A DNA stretch of 64,000 bases from Methylobacterium fujisawaense (GCF_014138435.1 NZ_JACJIM010000001.1:372001-436000), one strand, 5' to 3'. Shown: positions 31,657 through 41,064, counted from the stretch's first letter. A program made the numbers and translations. Notes: generated by a model not told the origin, from the sequence alone.

Positions 31657-32691
31657 TTACGCGGCTGCAGCGGCCTCGGCCGGCACGGAAGCGATCGTCT
31701 TCAGCACCTGCGAGGCGATCTGGTAGGGGTCGCCCTGGGAGTTCGGACGGCGATCCTCGAGGTAGCCCTTGTAGCCGTTGTTCACGAAGGAATGCGGCAC
31801 GCGGATCGAGGCGCCGCGATCGGCCACGCCGTACGAGAACTCGTGGATCGAGGCGGTCTCGTGCTTGCCGGTCAGGCGCATGTGGTTGTCCGGACCGTAG
31901 ACGGCGATGTGCTCCTCGCGGGCGTTCTTGAACGCCTCCATGAGCTTCTCGAAATACGCCTTACCGCCGTGCTCGCGCATGAACGCGGTCGAGAAGTTGC
32001 AGTGCATGCCCGACCCGTTCCAGTCGGTGTCGCCGAGCGGCTTGCAATGGTACTCGACGTCGATGCCGTACTTCTCGCAGAGGCGCTGCAGGAGGTAGCG
32101 GGCCATCCACATCTCGTCGGCGGCCTTCTTGGAGCCCTTGCCGAAGATCTGGAACTCCCACTGGCCCTTGGCCACCTCGGCGTTGATGCCCTCGTGGTTG
32201 ATGCCGGCATCGAGGCAGAGGTCGAGGTGCTCCTCGACGATCTTGCGGGCGACGTCGCCGACGTTCGAGTAGCCGACGCCGGTGTAGTACGGGCCCTGCG
32301 GCGCCGGGTAGCCGGAGGCCGGGAAGCCGAGCGGGCGGCCGTCCTTGTACAGGAAGTACTCCTGCTCGAAGCCGAACCAGGCGCCGGCATCGTCCAGGAT
32401 GGTGGCGCGCTTGTTGGATTCGTGCGGGGTCACGCCGTCCGGCATCATCACTTCGCACATCACCAGCACGCCGTTCTTGCGGGCCGGGTCGGGGAAGTGG
32501 CGCACGGGCTTCAGCATGCAGTCGGAGCTGCCGCCCTCGGCCTGCTTGGTGGACGAGCCGTCGAAGCCCCACATCGGGAGCTGCTCGAGGGTCGGGAAGC
32601 TGTCGAATTCCTTGATCTGCGTCTTACCGCGGAGGTTCGGGGTCGGCGTGTACCCGTCGAGCCATATGTACTCGAGCTTATATTTGGTCAT
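31657..32691 (-). CDS. glnII: Glutamine synthetase type II
   Basis: Eukaryote-type glutamine synthetase, ATP-dependent glutamate plus ammonia to glutamine, cytoplasmic. The 344-residue length and start MTKYKLEYIWLDGY are typical of rhizobial GSII. Seen are PMWGFDGSSTKQA, the ATP/glutamate site motif NHEGINAEVAKGQWEFQ and the C-terminal GASIRVPHSF with EDRRPNSQGDPY. GSII is not adenylylated, so control is mainly transcriptional. A sigma-54 promoter candidate lies about 90-105 bases upstream. The open frame extends to 32820 but the ATG at 32691 fits the family. It is divergent from glnA. Confidence 0.97.
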   Translation of the reverse strand: MTKYKLEYIWLDGYTPTPNLRGKTQIKEFDSFPTLEQLPMWGFDGSSTKQAEGGSSDCMLKPVRHFPDPARKNGVLVMCEVMMPDGVTPHESNKRATILDDAGAWFGFEQEYFLYKDGRPLGFPASGYPAPQGPYYTGVGYSNVGDVARKIVEEHLDLCLDAGINHEGINAEVAKGQWEFQIFGKGSKKAADEMWMARYLLQRLCEKYGIDVEYHCKPLGDTDWNGSGMHCNFSTAFMREHGGKAYFEKLMEAFKNAREEHIAVYGPDNHMRLTGKHETASIHEFSYGVADRGASIRVPHSFVNNGYKGYLEDRRPNSQGDPYQIASQVLKTIASVPAEAAAAA

Positions 32692-33026
32692 TCCGGTTCT
32701 CTCGTCCGTATCGATGCGCGACCTGGGCAACCCGGGAAGACGCGAACGGCTTGCCGCCTCGTCGACGGCTGCGGCCGCCTTCGCATGGATCGTGCCAGCA
32801 GGGCCATTGCCGGAGAACAACGGTGCCCTAGAAACGGTATGGCGCGATCACGGTTTCGAGATCGGACGCAATCGCGGACCGATCGTTCTATCCGGCCGCC
32901 GATTCCGGGGCCCGGCGGGTGGCAAGGCACGCCCGCGCCGGATATCAAGCCCCGCTTGCCGGCGCACGCGACCGCGTGCGGGTGCGCCCCGAGAGACGAT
33001 TCAGAGATCCCTGGAGGATGCCCACG
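32692..33026. other. 335-base divergent control region between glnII and glnA
   Basis: Holds the glnII sigma-54 promoter candidate (32782-32797, minus). On the plus side, TGGCAAGGCACGCC (32930-32943) resembles a -24 element but lacks a proper -12 GC, so I do not call it as a glnA promoter. No gene is seen. Confidence 0.6.
32782..32797 (-). promoter_or_regulatory. Sigma-54 (RpoN) promoter candidate for glnII
   Basis: Minus strand reads TGGCACGATCCATGCG, against the consensus TGGCAC-N5-TTGCW. The -24 GG and the -12 GC are both present at the right 12-base offset, and TGGCAC is perfect. It lies 91-106 bases upstream of the glnII ATG. glnII is a known NtrC/RpoN-controlled gene in rhizobia, which supports the call. 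Confidence 0.7.
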
Positions 33027-34436
33027 ATGACCACTGCGGCCGAGGTGCTGAAGACGATCCGGGACAACGACGTGCGCTACGTGGACTTCCGGTTCACCGA
33101 CCCGCGCGGCAAGTGGCAGCACGTCACGTTCGACGTGTCGCTCATCGACGAGGAGATCTTCGACGAGGGCACCATGTTCGACGGCTCCTCGATCGCCGGC
33201 TGGAAGGCGATCAACGAGTCCGACATGCTGCTGATGCCGGATCCGGTGACCGCCACCCTGGACCCGTTCTTCTCGGCCGCGACCATGTCGATCGTGTGCG
33301 ACGTGCTGGAGCCGGCCACCGGCGAGCCCTACGGCCGCGACCCGCGCGGCACCGCCAAGCGCGCCGAGGCCTACCTGCAGCAGACCGGCATCGGCGACAC
33401 GATCTATGTCGGCCCCGAGGCCGAGTTCTTCGTGTTCGACGACGTGAAGTTCGGCGCCGACCCCTACCGCACCGGCTTCGAGCTCGACTCCACCGAGCTG
33501 CCGACCAACGGCTTCACCGATTACGAGGGCGGCAACCTCGGCCACCGGGTGCAGACCAAGGGCGGCTACTTCCCCGTCCCGCCGCAGGATTCGGCGCAGG
33601 ACATGCGCGGCGAGATGCTCGCGGCCATGCAGTCCATGGGCGTGAAGGTCGAGAAGCACCACCACGAGGTGGCCTCGGCCCAGCACGAGCTCGGCATGAA
33701 GTTCGACACGCTGACCCTGCTCGCCGACCACATGCAGATCTACAAGTACTGCATCCACAACGTCGCGCAGAGCTACGGCAAGTCGGCGACGTTCATGCCC
33801 AAGCCCGTCTACGGCGACAACGGCTCGGGCATGCACGTCCACCAGTCGATCTGGAAGGACGGCAAGCCGGTCTTCGCCGGCGACAAGTATGCCGGTCTCT
33901 CCCAGGAGTGCCTCTGGTACATCGGCGGCATCATCAAGCACGCCAAGGCGCTGAACGCCTTCACCAACCCGTCGACCAACTCGTACAAGCGCCTGGTGCC
34001 GGGCTACGAGGCGCCGGTTCTGCTCGCCTACTCGGCGCGCAACCGCTCGGCCTCCTGCCGCATCCCGTGGACCAAGAGCCCGAAGGCCAAGCGCGTGGAG
34101 GTCCGCTTCCCCGACCCGATGGCGAACCCCTACCTCGCCTTCTCGGCGCTGCTGATGGCCGGCCTCGACGGCATCCGCAACAAGATCGACCCGGGTCCGG
34201 CCATGGACAAGGATCTCTACGAGCTGCCGCCGCGGGAGCTGAAGAAGATCCCGACCGTGTGCGGCTCGCTCCGCGAGGCGCTCGCCAACCTCGACAAGGA
34301 CCGGGCCTTCCTCAAGGAGGGCGGCGTGTTCTCGGACGACCAGATCGACTCGTTCATCGAGCTGAAGATGACCGAGGTGCTGCGCTACGAGATGACCCCG
34401 CACCCGATCGAGTTCGTGCAGTACTACTCGCTGTAA
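33027..34436 (+). CDS. glnA: Glutamine synthetase type I
   Basis: Dodecameric ammonia-assimilating enzyme, exactly 469 residues. Family motifs include [10 protein letters not shown], the metal/ATP site [33 protein letters not shown] and [17 protein letters not shown]. The adenylylation site is Tyr398 in KDLYELPP, equivalent to E. coli Tyr397, so the enzyme is probably controlled by GlnE with P-II. Two ATGs compete: 33018 directly abuts the GGAGG and is too close, while 33027 has a proper 9-base spacing, so the latter is used. Confidence 0.98.
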   Translation: MTTAAEVLKTIRDNDVRYVDFRFTDPRGKWQHVTFDVSLIDEEIFDEGTMFDGSSIAGWKAINESDMLLMPDPVTATLDPFFSAATMSIVCDVLEPATGEPYGRDPRGTAKRAEAYLQQTGIGDTIYVGPEAEFFVFDDVKFGADPYRTGFELDSTELPTNGFTDYEGGNLGHRVQTKGGYFPVPPQDSAQDMRGEMLAAMQSMGVKVEKHHHEVASAQHELGMKFDTLTLLADHMQIYKYCIHNVAQSYGKSATFMPKPVYGDNGSGMHVHQSIWKDGKPVFAGDKYAGLSQECLWYIGGIIKHAKALNAFTNPSTNSYKRLVPGYEAPVLLAYSARNRSASCRIPWTKSPKAKRVEVRFPDPMANPYLAFSALLMAGLDGIRNKIDPGPAMDKDLYELPPRELKKIPTVCGSLREALANLDKDRAFLKEGGVFSDDQIDSFIELKMTEVLRYEMTPHPIEFVQYYSL

Positions 34437-34445
34437 GGTGAATGC

Positions 34446-34513
34446 GGGCCGGGCACGATGCCCGGCCCGGATCTCTCCCAGGCCGGGGCCTCTCGCGGGG
34501 CCCCGGCCTTTTT
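34446..34513 (+). terminator. glnA: Tandem hairpins and Rho-independent terminator after glnA
   Basis: A first perfect 9-bp stem GGGCCGGGC / GCCCGGCCC (34446-34468, loop ACGAT) starts 9 bases after the glnA stop. A second stem GGCCGGGGCC / GGCCCCGGCC (34481-34508) is followed directly by TTTTT and then TC. The second is a classical intrinsic terminator. Confidence 0.9.
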
Positions 34514-34654
34514 CTTGGGGACGTTCCGCCGTTACCCATCCCCTCCTGATGTTGCGGCGCCGTCAGCACGAAGGCCGGGTCGGGACCCGCGCGGCCCCGG
34601 GAATGCCCAGGCGGCCGGCCGCCCAGGCGCTAGCGGTCACACGGAGCCCGCCCG

Positions 34655-35293
34655 ATGCTTACCCTCGACCACCTCGTCGTCGTCGCGCCCGATCTCGCGG
34701 AAGGCGTGGCGCATGTCCGGGATTGCCTCGGCCTGACGATGCCGGAAGGTGGGCGCCACCGGGAGATGGGCACCCGCAACCATCTGATGCGTCTCGGCGA
34801 CGCCACGTTCCTGGAGGTGATCGCTGTCGATCCCGAGGCGCAGGCCCCGCCGCGGGCGCGCTGGTTCGGCCTCGGCGATGCCGCACGGGTGCGGGCCGAC
34901 TGGGATTCGGGCCGGCGGCTGCGCGGCTTCGTCGCCCGCACGGACGATCTCGACGGCGTTCTCGCCGCCCATGGCGCGCTCCTCGGCGCGGCGGCGACGA
35001 TGACCCGCGGCGACCTGTCCTGGCGCTTCGCGGTGCCCCCGGGCGGAGCGTGGCCGGCGGACGGGGCAGCGCCGTGCGTCATGGATTGGGGGCAAAGCGG
35101 GAATCCGGCGGGGCGGATGCCGGATCTCGGCGCCGGTCTGGAGGCGCTCATCCTGACGCATCCGGATCCCGACGCCGTCACGGAGCTGCACGCCGCGCTC
35201 GGCCTCGCCGATCCGCCGCGGGTCGTGGCGGGCCCCGGCCCGCGCTGGACCGCCCGGATCACGACGCCGTCCGGCCCGCGGACGCTGACCTGA
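34655..35293 (+). CDS. VOC-superfamily protein (Glyoxalase_3-like domain)
   Basis: A 212-residue cytoplasmic protein beginning LTLDHLVVVAPDL, the typical start of vicinal-oxygen-chelate proteins, with GTRNHLMRLGDATFLEVIAVD forming the second half of the first module. A second, weaker module follows after residue 150 (LEALILTHPDPDAV). Metal ligands may be His6 and Glu in FLEVI. The enzyme activity is not assigned. It follows the glnA terminator and has its own short upstream region. Confidence 0.8.
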   Translation: MLTLDHLVVVAPDLAEGVAHVRDCLGLTMPEGGRHREMGTRNHLMRLGDATFLEVIAVDPEAQAPPRARWFGLGDAARVRADWDSGRRLRGFVARTDDLDGVLAAHGALLGAAATMTRGDLSWRFAVPPGGAWPADGAAPCVMDWGQSGNPAGRMPDLGAGLEALILTHPDPDAVTELHAALGLADPPRVVAGPGPRWTARITTPSGPRTLT

Positions 35294-35457
35294 GCACGAC
35301 GGACCCTCCTCGCCGGCCTGATCGGGTGGGTGACCGGCGAGGAGGGACTGGCCGGGACCCGGAAGCCCTGGCAACCACAACTTACCAGCGACACATCGCG
35401 GTGCGGTGACAGGAAAGTCTCACTCCGCACAGGAAGTGTGCAGAATCCTCCTCCTCC

Positions 35458-36081
35458 TCAAGTATGCGCGAAGATGTCGGTCTCGGGCCAGCCGTCGAGA
35501 TCGAGGCGGGCCCGGGTCGGCAGGAAAGCGAAACAGGCGGCCGCGAGATCGCTGCGCCCTTCCCGGGCCAGCATCGCGTCGAGCCGGTCGCGGGCCGCGT
35601 GGAGGTGGAGCACGTCCGACGCCGCGTAATCGAGCTGGGCCTGCGACAGATTCTCAGCGCCCCAATCCGAGGATTGCTGCTGCTTCGACAGGTCGACGCC
35701 GACGAGTTCGCGGACCACGTCCTTGAGGCCGTGGCGATCCGTATAGGTCCGGGCGAGCTTCGAGGCGATCTTGGTGCAGTAGACCGGCATCGGCATCACC
35801 CCGAGCGCCCGATACAGGACCGCCACGTCGAACCGCGCGAAGTGGAAGATCTTGAGGATTTCCGGATCAGCCAGGACGCGCTTGAGCATCACCGGCTCCG
35901 GACCGTCTTGCGGGATCTGGACCACGTCGGCCGTCCCGTCGCCGGTGGAGAGCTGCACCACGCAAAGACGATCCCGATGCGGGTTGAGCCCGAGCGTCTC
36001 TGTGTCGATGGCCACCGCCCGGCCCGCATCGTAATCGGCGGGCAGGTCGCCGCGGTGGAGACGTACGGTGGGGCTCGGCAT
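35458..36081 (-). CDS. Ribonuclease D-like 3'-5' exonuclease, short form without HRDC domains
   Basis: A 207-residue DEDDy exonuclease. Catalytic residues are Asp26 and Glu28 in AIDTETLG, Asp85 in FHFARFDVAVL, and Tyr152 plus Asp156 in DYAASDV. The helicase/RNase D C-terminal domains of E. coli RNase D (375 residues) are absent, which is the usual form in alphaproteobacteria. It probably trims tRNA or other RNA 3' ends. It is divergent from the cupin gene. Confidence 0.92.
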   Translation of the reverse strand: MPSPTVRLHRGDLPADYDAGRAVAIDTETLGLNPHRDRLCVVQLSTGDGTADVVQIPQDGPEPVMLKRVLADPEILKIFHFARFDVAVLYRALGVMPMPVYCTKIASKLARTYTDRHGLKDVVRELVGVDLSKQQQSSDWGAENLSQAQLDYAASDVLHLHAARDRLDAMLAREGRSDLAAACFAFLPTRARLDLDGWPETDIFAHT

Positions 36082-36179
36082 CTTTTTCGGACCTTACGGG
36101 TTTTTCGGCCGGTAGCATCGGCGTCCAGTGCCGGCAAGCGGTCGGCCGGACGCCGGCGCGGCGGATGGAGAGGCGGATC

Positions 36180-36608
36180 ATGACGGCAGCCGAGGTGATC
36201 GCGACGCTGGGGCTGAAACCCCATCCCGAGGGCGGCCATTACCGCGAGACCTTTCGCGATCCCCGCACGGTGGAAGGGCGCTCGGTCGGCACGGCAATCT
36301 ACTTTCTGCTGGATCTCGGCGAGGTCTCGGCGTGGCACCGCGTCGACGCCACAGAGATCTGGCACTGGCATGCCGGCGCGCCGCTCGTGATCACCACGAG
36401 CCCCAACGGGCACGACGCCACGGCCCAGCATCTCGGCCCGGATCTCGCCGCGGGGCAGCGCCCGCAATGCGTCGTGCCGACCGGCCACTGGCAGACCGCC
36501 ACCAGCCTGGGCGCCTGGACGCTCGTCGGTTGCACGGTCTCGCCGGGCTTCGACTTCGCCGGCTTCGAGATGGCGCCGCCGGACTGGCGGCCGACGCCGC
36601 GGCGCTAG
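36180..36608 (+). CDS. Cupin-fold protein, DUF985 family
   Basis: A 142-residue single-domain cupin. Family marks are LGLKPHPEGGHYRETFRD at the N-terminus, IYFLLDLGEVSAWHRVDATE and WHWHAG in the middle, and SPGFDFAGFEM near the end. The His residues in WHRVDATEIWHWH could bind a metal. Function of the family (also called YML079-like) is not established. I choose ATG 36180, preceded by GAGAGGCGG, over the ATG at 36165. Its 3' end overlaps the convergent DMT transporter by 4 bases. Confidence 0.87.
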   Translation: MTAAEVIATLGLKPHPEGGHYRETFRDPRTVEGRSVGTAIYFLLDLGEVSAWHRVDATEIWHWHAGAPLVITTSPNGHDATAQHLGPDLAAGQRPQCVVPTGHWQTATSLGAWTLVGCTVSPGFDFAGFEMAPPDWRPTPRR

Positions 36609-37528
36609 CCTCGCTTCGGCGCCGTCCGCGACGTCCGCGACGTCCGCACCGCCGTGAGCGCCCCCGCCACGATGAGCAGGCAGGCGACCGCCAGGGCGGG
36701 GCTCGGGCTGGCATAGCCCGCCGCCACCAGGATCAGCGTCGAGAGGACCGGCGCCGCGTAGGCCGTGACACCGAGGAGCCGCACGTCGCCGCGCTTGCAG
36801 CCGATATCCCAGAGATAGAAGGCCGCCCCCACGGGCCCGAGACCCAGCAGGAGCACGGCGCCCCATTGCACCGCATCGGCCGGCCAGACCGTCGCCTCGA
36901 AGGCCAGATGGCACGCGAGGCTGAGCGCCGCCGTGGCGAGGCAGAACCCTGCGACCGCGTCGGTCGGCACCTGCCCGACCCGGGCCGAGAGCACCGAGTA
37001 TCCGGCCCAGACGAAGGCCGCCGCCAGGGAGGCCGCGTAGCCCGGCAGCGCGCCCGCAGCGAAGGTGAGATCGGCCCGTCCGGCGAACAGGGCCGCGACG
37101 CCGGCGAGACCGAGGACCGCCCCGATGAGATGGCCCGGGCGCAACCCGCCCGAGCCCGGCAGGCGGGCCGAGAACAGGACGATCAGCAGCGGCCAGAGAT
37201 AGTTGATCAGCCCGGCCTCGGCCGGCGGCGCAAGGCGCAGGGCGCTGAAGTAAAGGGCGTGGTAGCCGAACAGGCCTCCGACCCCGAGCAGCCAGACCGG
37301 CCAGGGCTGGATCAGGGCGCGGGCGCGGCTCGGCCGGATGATCCAGGTCGCGCAGCCGCACAGGCCGCCGATCAGGAAGGTCATGGCGGCGAGCTGGAAC
37401 GGCGGCACCGTCCCGGAGGCGGCCGTGAACAGGGCGAGCAGCGACCACAGCAGGATCGCACCGAAGCCCGCGACAGTGGCGGTTGCGCTCTGCGTGCGAA
37501 AGGTCGAGATCGATGCAGGCGCGGTCAT
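36605..37528 (-). CDS. DMT/EamA-family transporter, probable amino-acid or metabolite exporter
   Basis: A 307-residue inner-membrane protein with about ten hydrophobic helices in two EamA repeats. The motif NYLWPLLIVLFSA in the first half and GAAFYLWDIGCKRGDVRLLG in the second are characteristic of the YddG-like group, which exports aromatic amino acids. The C-terminus is short and basic, with a repeated RTSRTS. Substrate unproven. Its stop overlaps that of the cupin gene. Confidence 0.9.
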   Translation of the reverse strand: MTAPASISTFRTQSATATVAGFGAILLWSLLALFTAASGTVPPFQLAAMTFLIGGLCGCATWIIRPSRARALIQPWPVWLLGVGGLFGYHALYFSALRLAPPAEAGLINYLWPLLIVLFSARLPGSGGLRPGHLIGAVLGLAGVAALFAGRADLTFAAGALPGYAASLAAAFVWAGYSVLSARVGQVPTDAVAGFCLATAALSLACHLAFEATVWPADAVQWGAVLLLGLGPVGAAFYLWDIGCKRGDVRLLGVTAYAAPVLSTLILVAAGYASPSPALAVACLLIVAGALTAVRTSRTSRTAPKRG

Positions 37529-37625
37529 GGCGTGCCGCTATCACGCCGCTTCCGAGTCGGCGAGACCGGGGTCACGCCGCTGTCACCGTGGCCCTCTACC
37601 GGCGACCTGAAACGGGAGGTTCGCG

Positions 37626-38852
37626 ATGCGTGCGTTCATGATCGGGCTGGGGCTGCTCCTGGGAGCGGGACCCGGCCTCGCCGGCGAGGCCGCCCAGCTC
37701 GGGCCGCGGCCCTTCTACCTCGTCGACCAGCTGAAGCCCGGCCCGCTCAAGGACACGCTCGCCGCCTGCGGAATCGACCGGACCTACACGCCCAGGGCCT
37801 TCTCGATCTCGCATCGCGGCGCACCGCTGATGTTTCCGGAGCATACACGGGAGGGGGTGCTCGCTGCCGACCGGATGGGCGCCGGGATCATCGAGTGCGA
37901 CGTGGCCTTCACCAAGGACCGCCAGCTCGTCTGCCGTCACAGCCAGTGCGATCTGCACACGACCACCGACATCCTGGCCCGGCCCGAGCTCGCGGCGAAA
38001 TGCACGCAGGGCTTCACGCCGGCCGATCCGGCCACCGGCCGCAAGGCCTCGGCCAAGTGCTGCACCAGCGACCTGACGCTGGACGAGTTCAAGTCGCTGA
38101 ACGGGAAGATGGACGCCGCCGATCCGGACGCCACCAGCGTGACGGCCTACATGAACGCGACCCCGCGCTGGCGTACCGATCTCTACGCCGGCACCGGCAC
38201 GCTGATGTCCCACAAGGAGTACATCGCGCTGGTGAAGGGGCTGGGGCGGAAGTTCACCCCCGAATTGAAGGCCCCCCAGGTGCCGATGCCGTTCGACGGC
38301 ACCTACACCCAGGACATGTACGCCCAGCAGCTGATCGACGAGTACCGGCAGGCCGGCATCCCGGCCTCCGACGTCTATCCGCAGAGCTTCCAGCTGCGGG
38401 ACATCCTGTACTGGCTGGAGAAGGATCCGGATTTCGGCCGCCAGGCGATCTTCCTCGACGACCGCGACGAGACCGCGAAGGGCTTCGACCCGGAGAAGCC
38501 CGCTACGTGGCAGCCCGGCATGACCGAACTCGCGCAGAAGGGCGTGAAGATCCTGGCGCCGCCGCTCTGGATGCTGGTGCGGCCGGGGCCTGACGGGACG
38601 ATCGAGCCCTCGACCTACGCCCGGGAGGCGAAGAAGGCCGGCCTGGGCCTGATCGCGTGGTCCCTGGAGCGCTCGGGCCCCCTGAAGGGCGGCGGCGGGT
38701 ACTATTATCAATCGATCAAGCCGGTGGTGACCGGCGACGGCGACATCCTGCGGCTGCTCGATGTCCTGCACGGGCAGGTGGGCGTGCTGGGCGTCTTCTC
38801 CGACTGGCCTGCGACCACGACCTTCTACGCCAACTGCGTCGGCGCGCCCTAA
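37626..38852 (+). CDS. Exported glycerophosphodiester phosphodiesterase
   Basis: A 408-residue protein with a Sec signal peptide ([22 protein letters not shown]). The GDPD domain shows [17 protein letters not shown] (catalytic His plus metal ligand Glu), the second metal site [11 protein letters not shown], and CRHSQCD. Several Cys suggest disulfides in the periplasm. It would hydrolyse deacylated phospholipid head groups to glycerol-3-phosphate. It is larger than cytoplasmic UgpQ (about 250) because of insertions in the middle, as in the periplasmic subgroup. No glycerol-3-phosphate transporter is adjacent. Confidence 0.92.
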   Translation: MRAFMIGLGLLLGAGPGLAGEAAQLGPRPFYLVDQLKPGPLKDTLAACGIDRTYTPRAFSISHRGAPLMFPEHTREGVLAADRMGAGIIECDVAFTKDRQLVCRHSQCDLHTTTDILARPELAAKCTQGFTPADPATGRKASAKCCTSDLTLDEFKSLNGKMDAADPDATSVTAYMNATPRWRTDLYAGTGTLMSHKEYIALVKGLGRKFTPELKAPQVPMPFDGTYTQDMYAQQLIDEYRQAGIPASDVYPQSFQLRDILYWLEKDPDFGRQAIFLDDRDETAKGFDPEKPATWQPGMTELAQKGVKILAPPLWMLVRPGPDGTIEPSTYAREAKKAGLGLIAWSLERSGPLKGGGGYYYQSIKPVVTGDGDILRLLDVLHGQVGVLGVFSDWPATTTFYANCVGAP

Positions 38853-38862
38853 GGGGTGCGGC

Positions 38863-38952
38863 TCAGTCGGCCCACAGGGCCACGAGGGAGAAGACGCCGG
38901 CCATCATGAAGTTGACGATGAGGAAGCCGGTGATGATCAGGGCGAGCGTCAT
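38863..38952 (-). CDS. Possible 29-residue single-helix membrane peptide
   Basis: A short frame from ATG 38952 to TGA 38863 encodes a peptide that is almost entirely one hydrophobic helix (LALIITGFLIVNFMMAGVFSL) ending ALWAD. It lies 72 bases downstream of another small membrane protein on the same strand. The ribosome site is weak, so expression is uncertain, but the amphiphile-free hydrophobic run with a charged end is not what a random GC-rich frame usually gives. Confidence 0.35.
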   Translation of the reverse strand: MTLALIITGFLIVNFMMAGVFSLVALWAD

Positions 38953-39024
38953 GAGCGTTGTCTCGGGGTGAGCGATCCGGAGAACCGGCAGCAGCCCCTT
39001 GGGGCGCTGCCGGGGATGGGCGTC

Positions 39025-39264
39025 TCAGAGCGGGGAGAGCAGCAGGACGAGATGACCCAGATGGCCGAAATCGAGCGGCTTCCAGCCGAACCATCGCTGA
39101 AGCGGCACGTAGATCACGCACTGCACCCCGGCACTTCCGAGCATCGCCAAGACGAACCATCCCCAGTCCTGCGTGACCATCCCGATCGTGGCCGCGAACA
39201 TCGCCGTCGTGGCGAAGATGAACGTGCTGGCGTTCCCCGGCCGCGGCGTGATGACGTCCGACAT
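39025..39264 (-). CDS. Small inner-membrane protein, unknown function
   Basis: A 79-residue protein with two predicted membrane helices (STFIFATTAMFAATIGMV and WFVLAMLGSAGVQCVIYV) and a short C-terminal hydrophobic end. I do not recognise a family. The ATG at 39264 is preceded by AGGGAGATCG, a plausible ribosome site. It lies downstream of the exported protein at 39286-39780 on the same strand with only a 21-base gap, so the two are probably co-transcribed. Confidence 0.6.
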   Translation of the reverse strand: MSDVITPRPGNASTFIFATTAMFAATIGMVTQDWGWFVLAMLGSAGVQCVIYVPLQRWFGWKPLDFGHLGHLVLLLSPL

Positions 39265-39285
39265 CGTCGATCTCCCTGATAGCGG

Positions 39286-39780
39286 TCAGCGGGCGCGGCA
39301 GTTCGGGCCGTACCAAGTCATGGTCCGGCGATCCATGCCGCCATCGGACGAGGCGCCGCAGATGGGGAAGCGGGGGTCGCCGCTCCGCTGCAGGCTAGCG
39401 ATCTTGTAGAGATCCTGCCGGGCCTCGCGGCGGCGGTTCTGCTCGGCGAGCTGCGCCTGCCAATACAGGTTGCTGTTGGCCTGGGCGACGGCGCGCTGCT
39501 GATGGAGGCCCATCATGCACTCGGCAAAGCCGTCGGTGTCGGGCTCGAAGCCGAAGGCGTAGCACTGGTTCTGATCCATCGCGTGGCGCTCCTGCGGCGT
39601 GACGCAGGCGGCCAAGCCCAGGGCGCAGGCCGCGGCGAGACCGAGCTTCGCGACGGTGGGCAGCGTGCGGTTGAGGCTGCCCTCGCTCTGGCCGGCACGC
39701 GAAGCCGTGTCGCGCAAAGAACTGTCCTGGCCGCCACCGATAAAATGAACGCCGAATTTACCGTGAAACCAGTTGTTCAT
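39286..39780 (-). CDS. Probable lipoprotein, unknown function
   Basis: About 164 residues if started at the ATG at 39780. A hydrophobic segment KLGLAAACALGLAAC ends in a lipobox-like LAAC, after which the mature part (VTPQERHAMDQNQC) is polar with several Cys and Gln-rich helices (QANSNLYWQAQLAEQNRRREAR). The hydrophobic segment starts about 40 residues in, later than usual, so the true start may be an unrecognised codon nearer to it. No family assigned. It lies just upstream of a small membrane protein. Confidence 0.6.
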   Translation of the reverse strand: MNNWFHGKFGVHFIGGGQDSSLRDTASRAGQSEGSLNRTLPTVAKLGLAAACALGLAACVTPQERHAMDQNQCYAFGFEPDTDGFAECMMGLHQQRAVAQANSNLYWQAQLAEQNRRREARQDLYKIASLQRSGDPRFPICGASSDGGMDRRTMTWYGPNCRAR

Positions 39781-40246
39781 GACGCCCGGGACCTCGATTT
39801 CTGTCGGCAGGACCATCCGCGAGCCGATGAAAGAAGGTCTATACGAGGCAGGTCGAATTGTTCGTGTCGCAGGACACGCGGGCGCCGGGGCCGATCGCTG
39901 CCCGCAATGCCCGTTATCCCGAAGCCGCGCGGAGACCGCGCAGGCCAGGTAGGACTTTCGTCAGGCTTGCCGGGTCGGATCGTCCGCGTCGCCGATCTGC
40001 GGGATCCGCGCGGCGTCCGGCACTCGGGCGATCAGCGGGCGCCGCCGGACTCTCTCCGCGGCGACGGTCTGCACGGGCGAAGCGCGCCCCGATGGGGAAC
40101 GGGCGGCGCGCCGGCTGCGCGGCGCACGCGATGAGGTGCAGCCCGAGGCGGCCGTCATCGAAGCGATCGGGCGCGAGAGGGACCGGCCGCGGGGGCCTCG
40201 GCCCTGCGTCGGGCGCGCCGGATCGATCCGGCGCGCCCGCTGGCGA
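39781..40246. other. 466-base stretch without a supported gene
   Basis: Frames on both strands are arginine/alanine-rich shadows without family features. The only clear structure is the 28-base palindrome at 40211-40238 next to the phaB stop. Confidence 0.5.
40211..40238. terminator. Perfect 28-base palindrome after phaB
   Basis: Two 14-base arms without a loop, GGGCGCGCCGGATC and its exact complement, 8 bases past the phaB stop codon (minus strand). No T-run follows. Likely a transcript-end hairpin or stabiliser rather than a classical terminator; it also contains an AscI-like GGCGCGCC core on both arms. Confidence 0.5.
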
Positions 40247-40975
40247 TCAGACGAAGTGCTGGCCGCCGTTGATGGTCAGCGTCGAACCGTTCACGAAGCC
40301 GGCCTCGTCGCTGGCGAGGTACTCGACCGCGTGCGCGATCTCGCTGGCTTCGCCCAGGCGACCCGTGGGAATCGTGGAGATGATCTTGTTGCGGATCTCC
40401 TCCGGCACCGCCATCACCATCTCGGTGGCGATGTAGCCCGGCGCGATCACGTTCACCGTGATGCCCTTGGACGCGCTCTCCTGCGCCAGGGCCTTGGCGA
40501 AGCCGATCACGCCGGCCTTGGCGGCCGAGTAGTTGGTCTGGCCGGCCTGGCCCTTCTGGCCGTTGATCGACGAGATGATGATGATGCGGCCGAAGTTGCG
40601 GCTGCGCATGCCCTCGATCAGCGGACGCGTGCAGGTGAACATCGAGTCGAGGTTGGTCTTGATGACCGCCTGCCACTTGTCGAAGGTCATCTTGTGGAAG
40701 GCGCCGTCCCGGGTGATGCCGGCATTGTTCACCAGCACCTCGATCGGCCCCAGCTCGGCCTCGACGGCCTTGATGCCGGCCTCGCAGCTCGCGAGATCGC
40801 CCACGTCGAACTTGAAGACCGGGATGCCGGTCTCGGCCTTGAAGGCGTTGGCCGCCTCGTCGTTGCCGCCGTAATTGGCCGCAACCCGATAGCCCTTGTC
40901 CTTGAGCCGCTTCGAGATCGCCGCGCCGATACCGCGAGTGCCGCCCGTGACCAGGGCGACGCGTCCTTGAGCCAT
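40247..40975 (-). CDS. phaB: Acetoacetyl-CoA reductase
   Basis: NADPH-dependent SDR reducing acetoacetyl-CoA to (R)-3-hydroxybutyryl-CoA for polyhydroxybutyrate. It has 242 residues, normal for PhaB. Seen are the nucleotide motif GGTRGIG, NNAGITRD, Ser136 region IISSINGQKG, and Tyr149/Lys153 in NYSAAKAG. Start at ATG 40975 behind an AGGAGGAAAC ribosome site; the frame continues upstream, but not as family sequence. It follows phaA on the same strand with about 114 bases between. Confidence 0.97.
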   Translation of the reverse strand: MAQGRVALVTGGTRGIGAAISKRLKDKGYRVAANYGGNDEAANAFKAETGIPVFKFDVGDLASCEAGIKAVEAELGPIEVLVNNAGITRDGAFHKMTFDKWQAVIKTNLDSMFTCTRPLIEGMRSRNFGRIIIISSINGQKGQAGQTNYSAAKAGVIGFAKALAQESASKGITVNVIAPGYIATEMVMAVPEEIRNKIISTIPTGRLGEASEIAHAVEYLASDEAGFVNGSTLTINGGQHFV

Positions 40976-41064
40976 TGTTTCCTCCTGTTCGCATCCCGTG
41001 ATGCCGCGTGCGGATGGCGTCCGCACGCGAATTTTTGTGATCTCGGCCTTAAGTCTAAGTTGTC

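Noticed and set aside
32930..32943. Possible sigma-54 -24 element TGGCAAGGCACGCC before glnA
   Set aside because: No GC at the -12 offset from either possible GG.
39961..40158. Small minus-strand frame left of phaB
   Set aside because: Arg/Ser/Pro-rich composition, no ribosome site and no family features.
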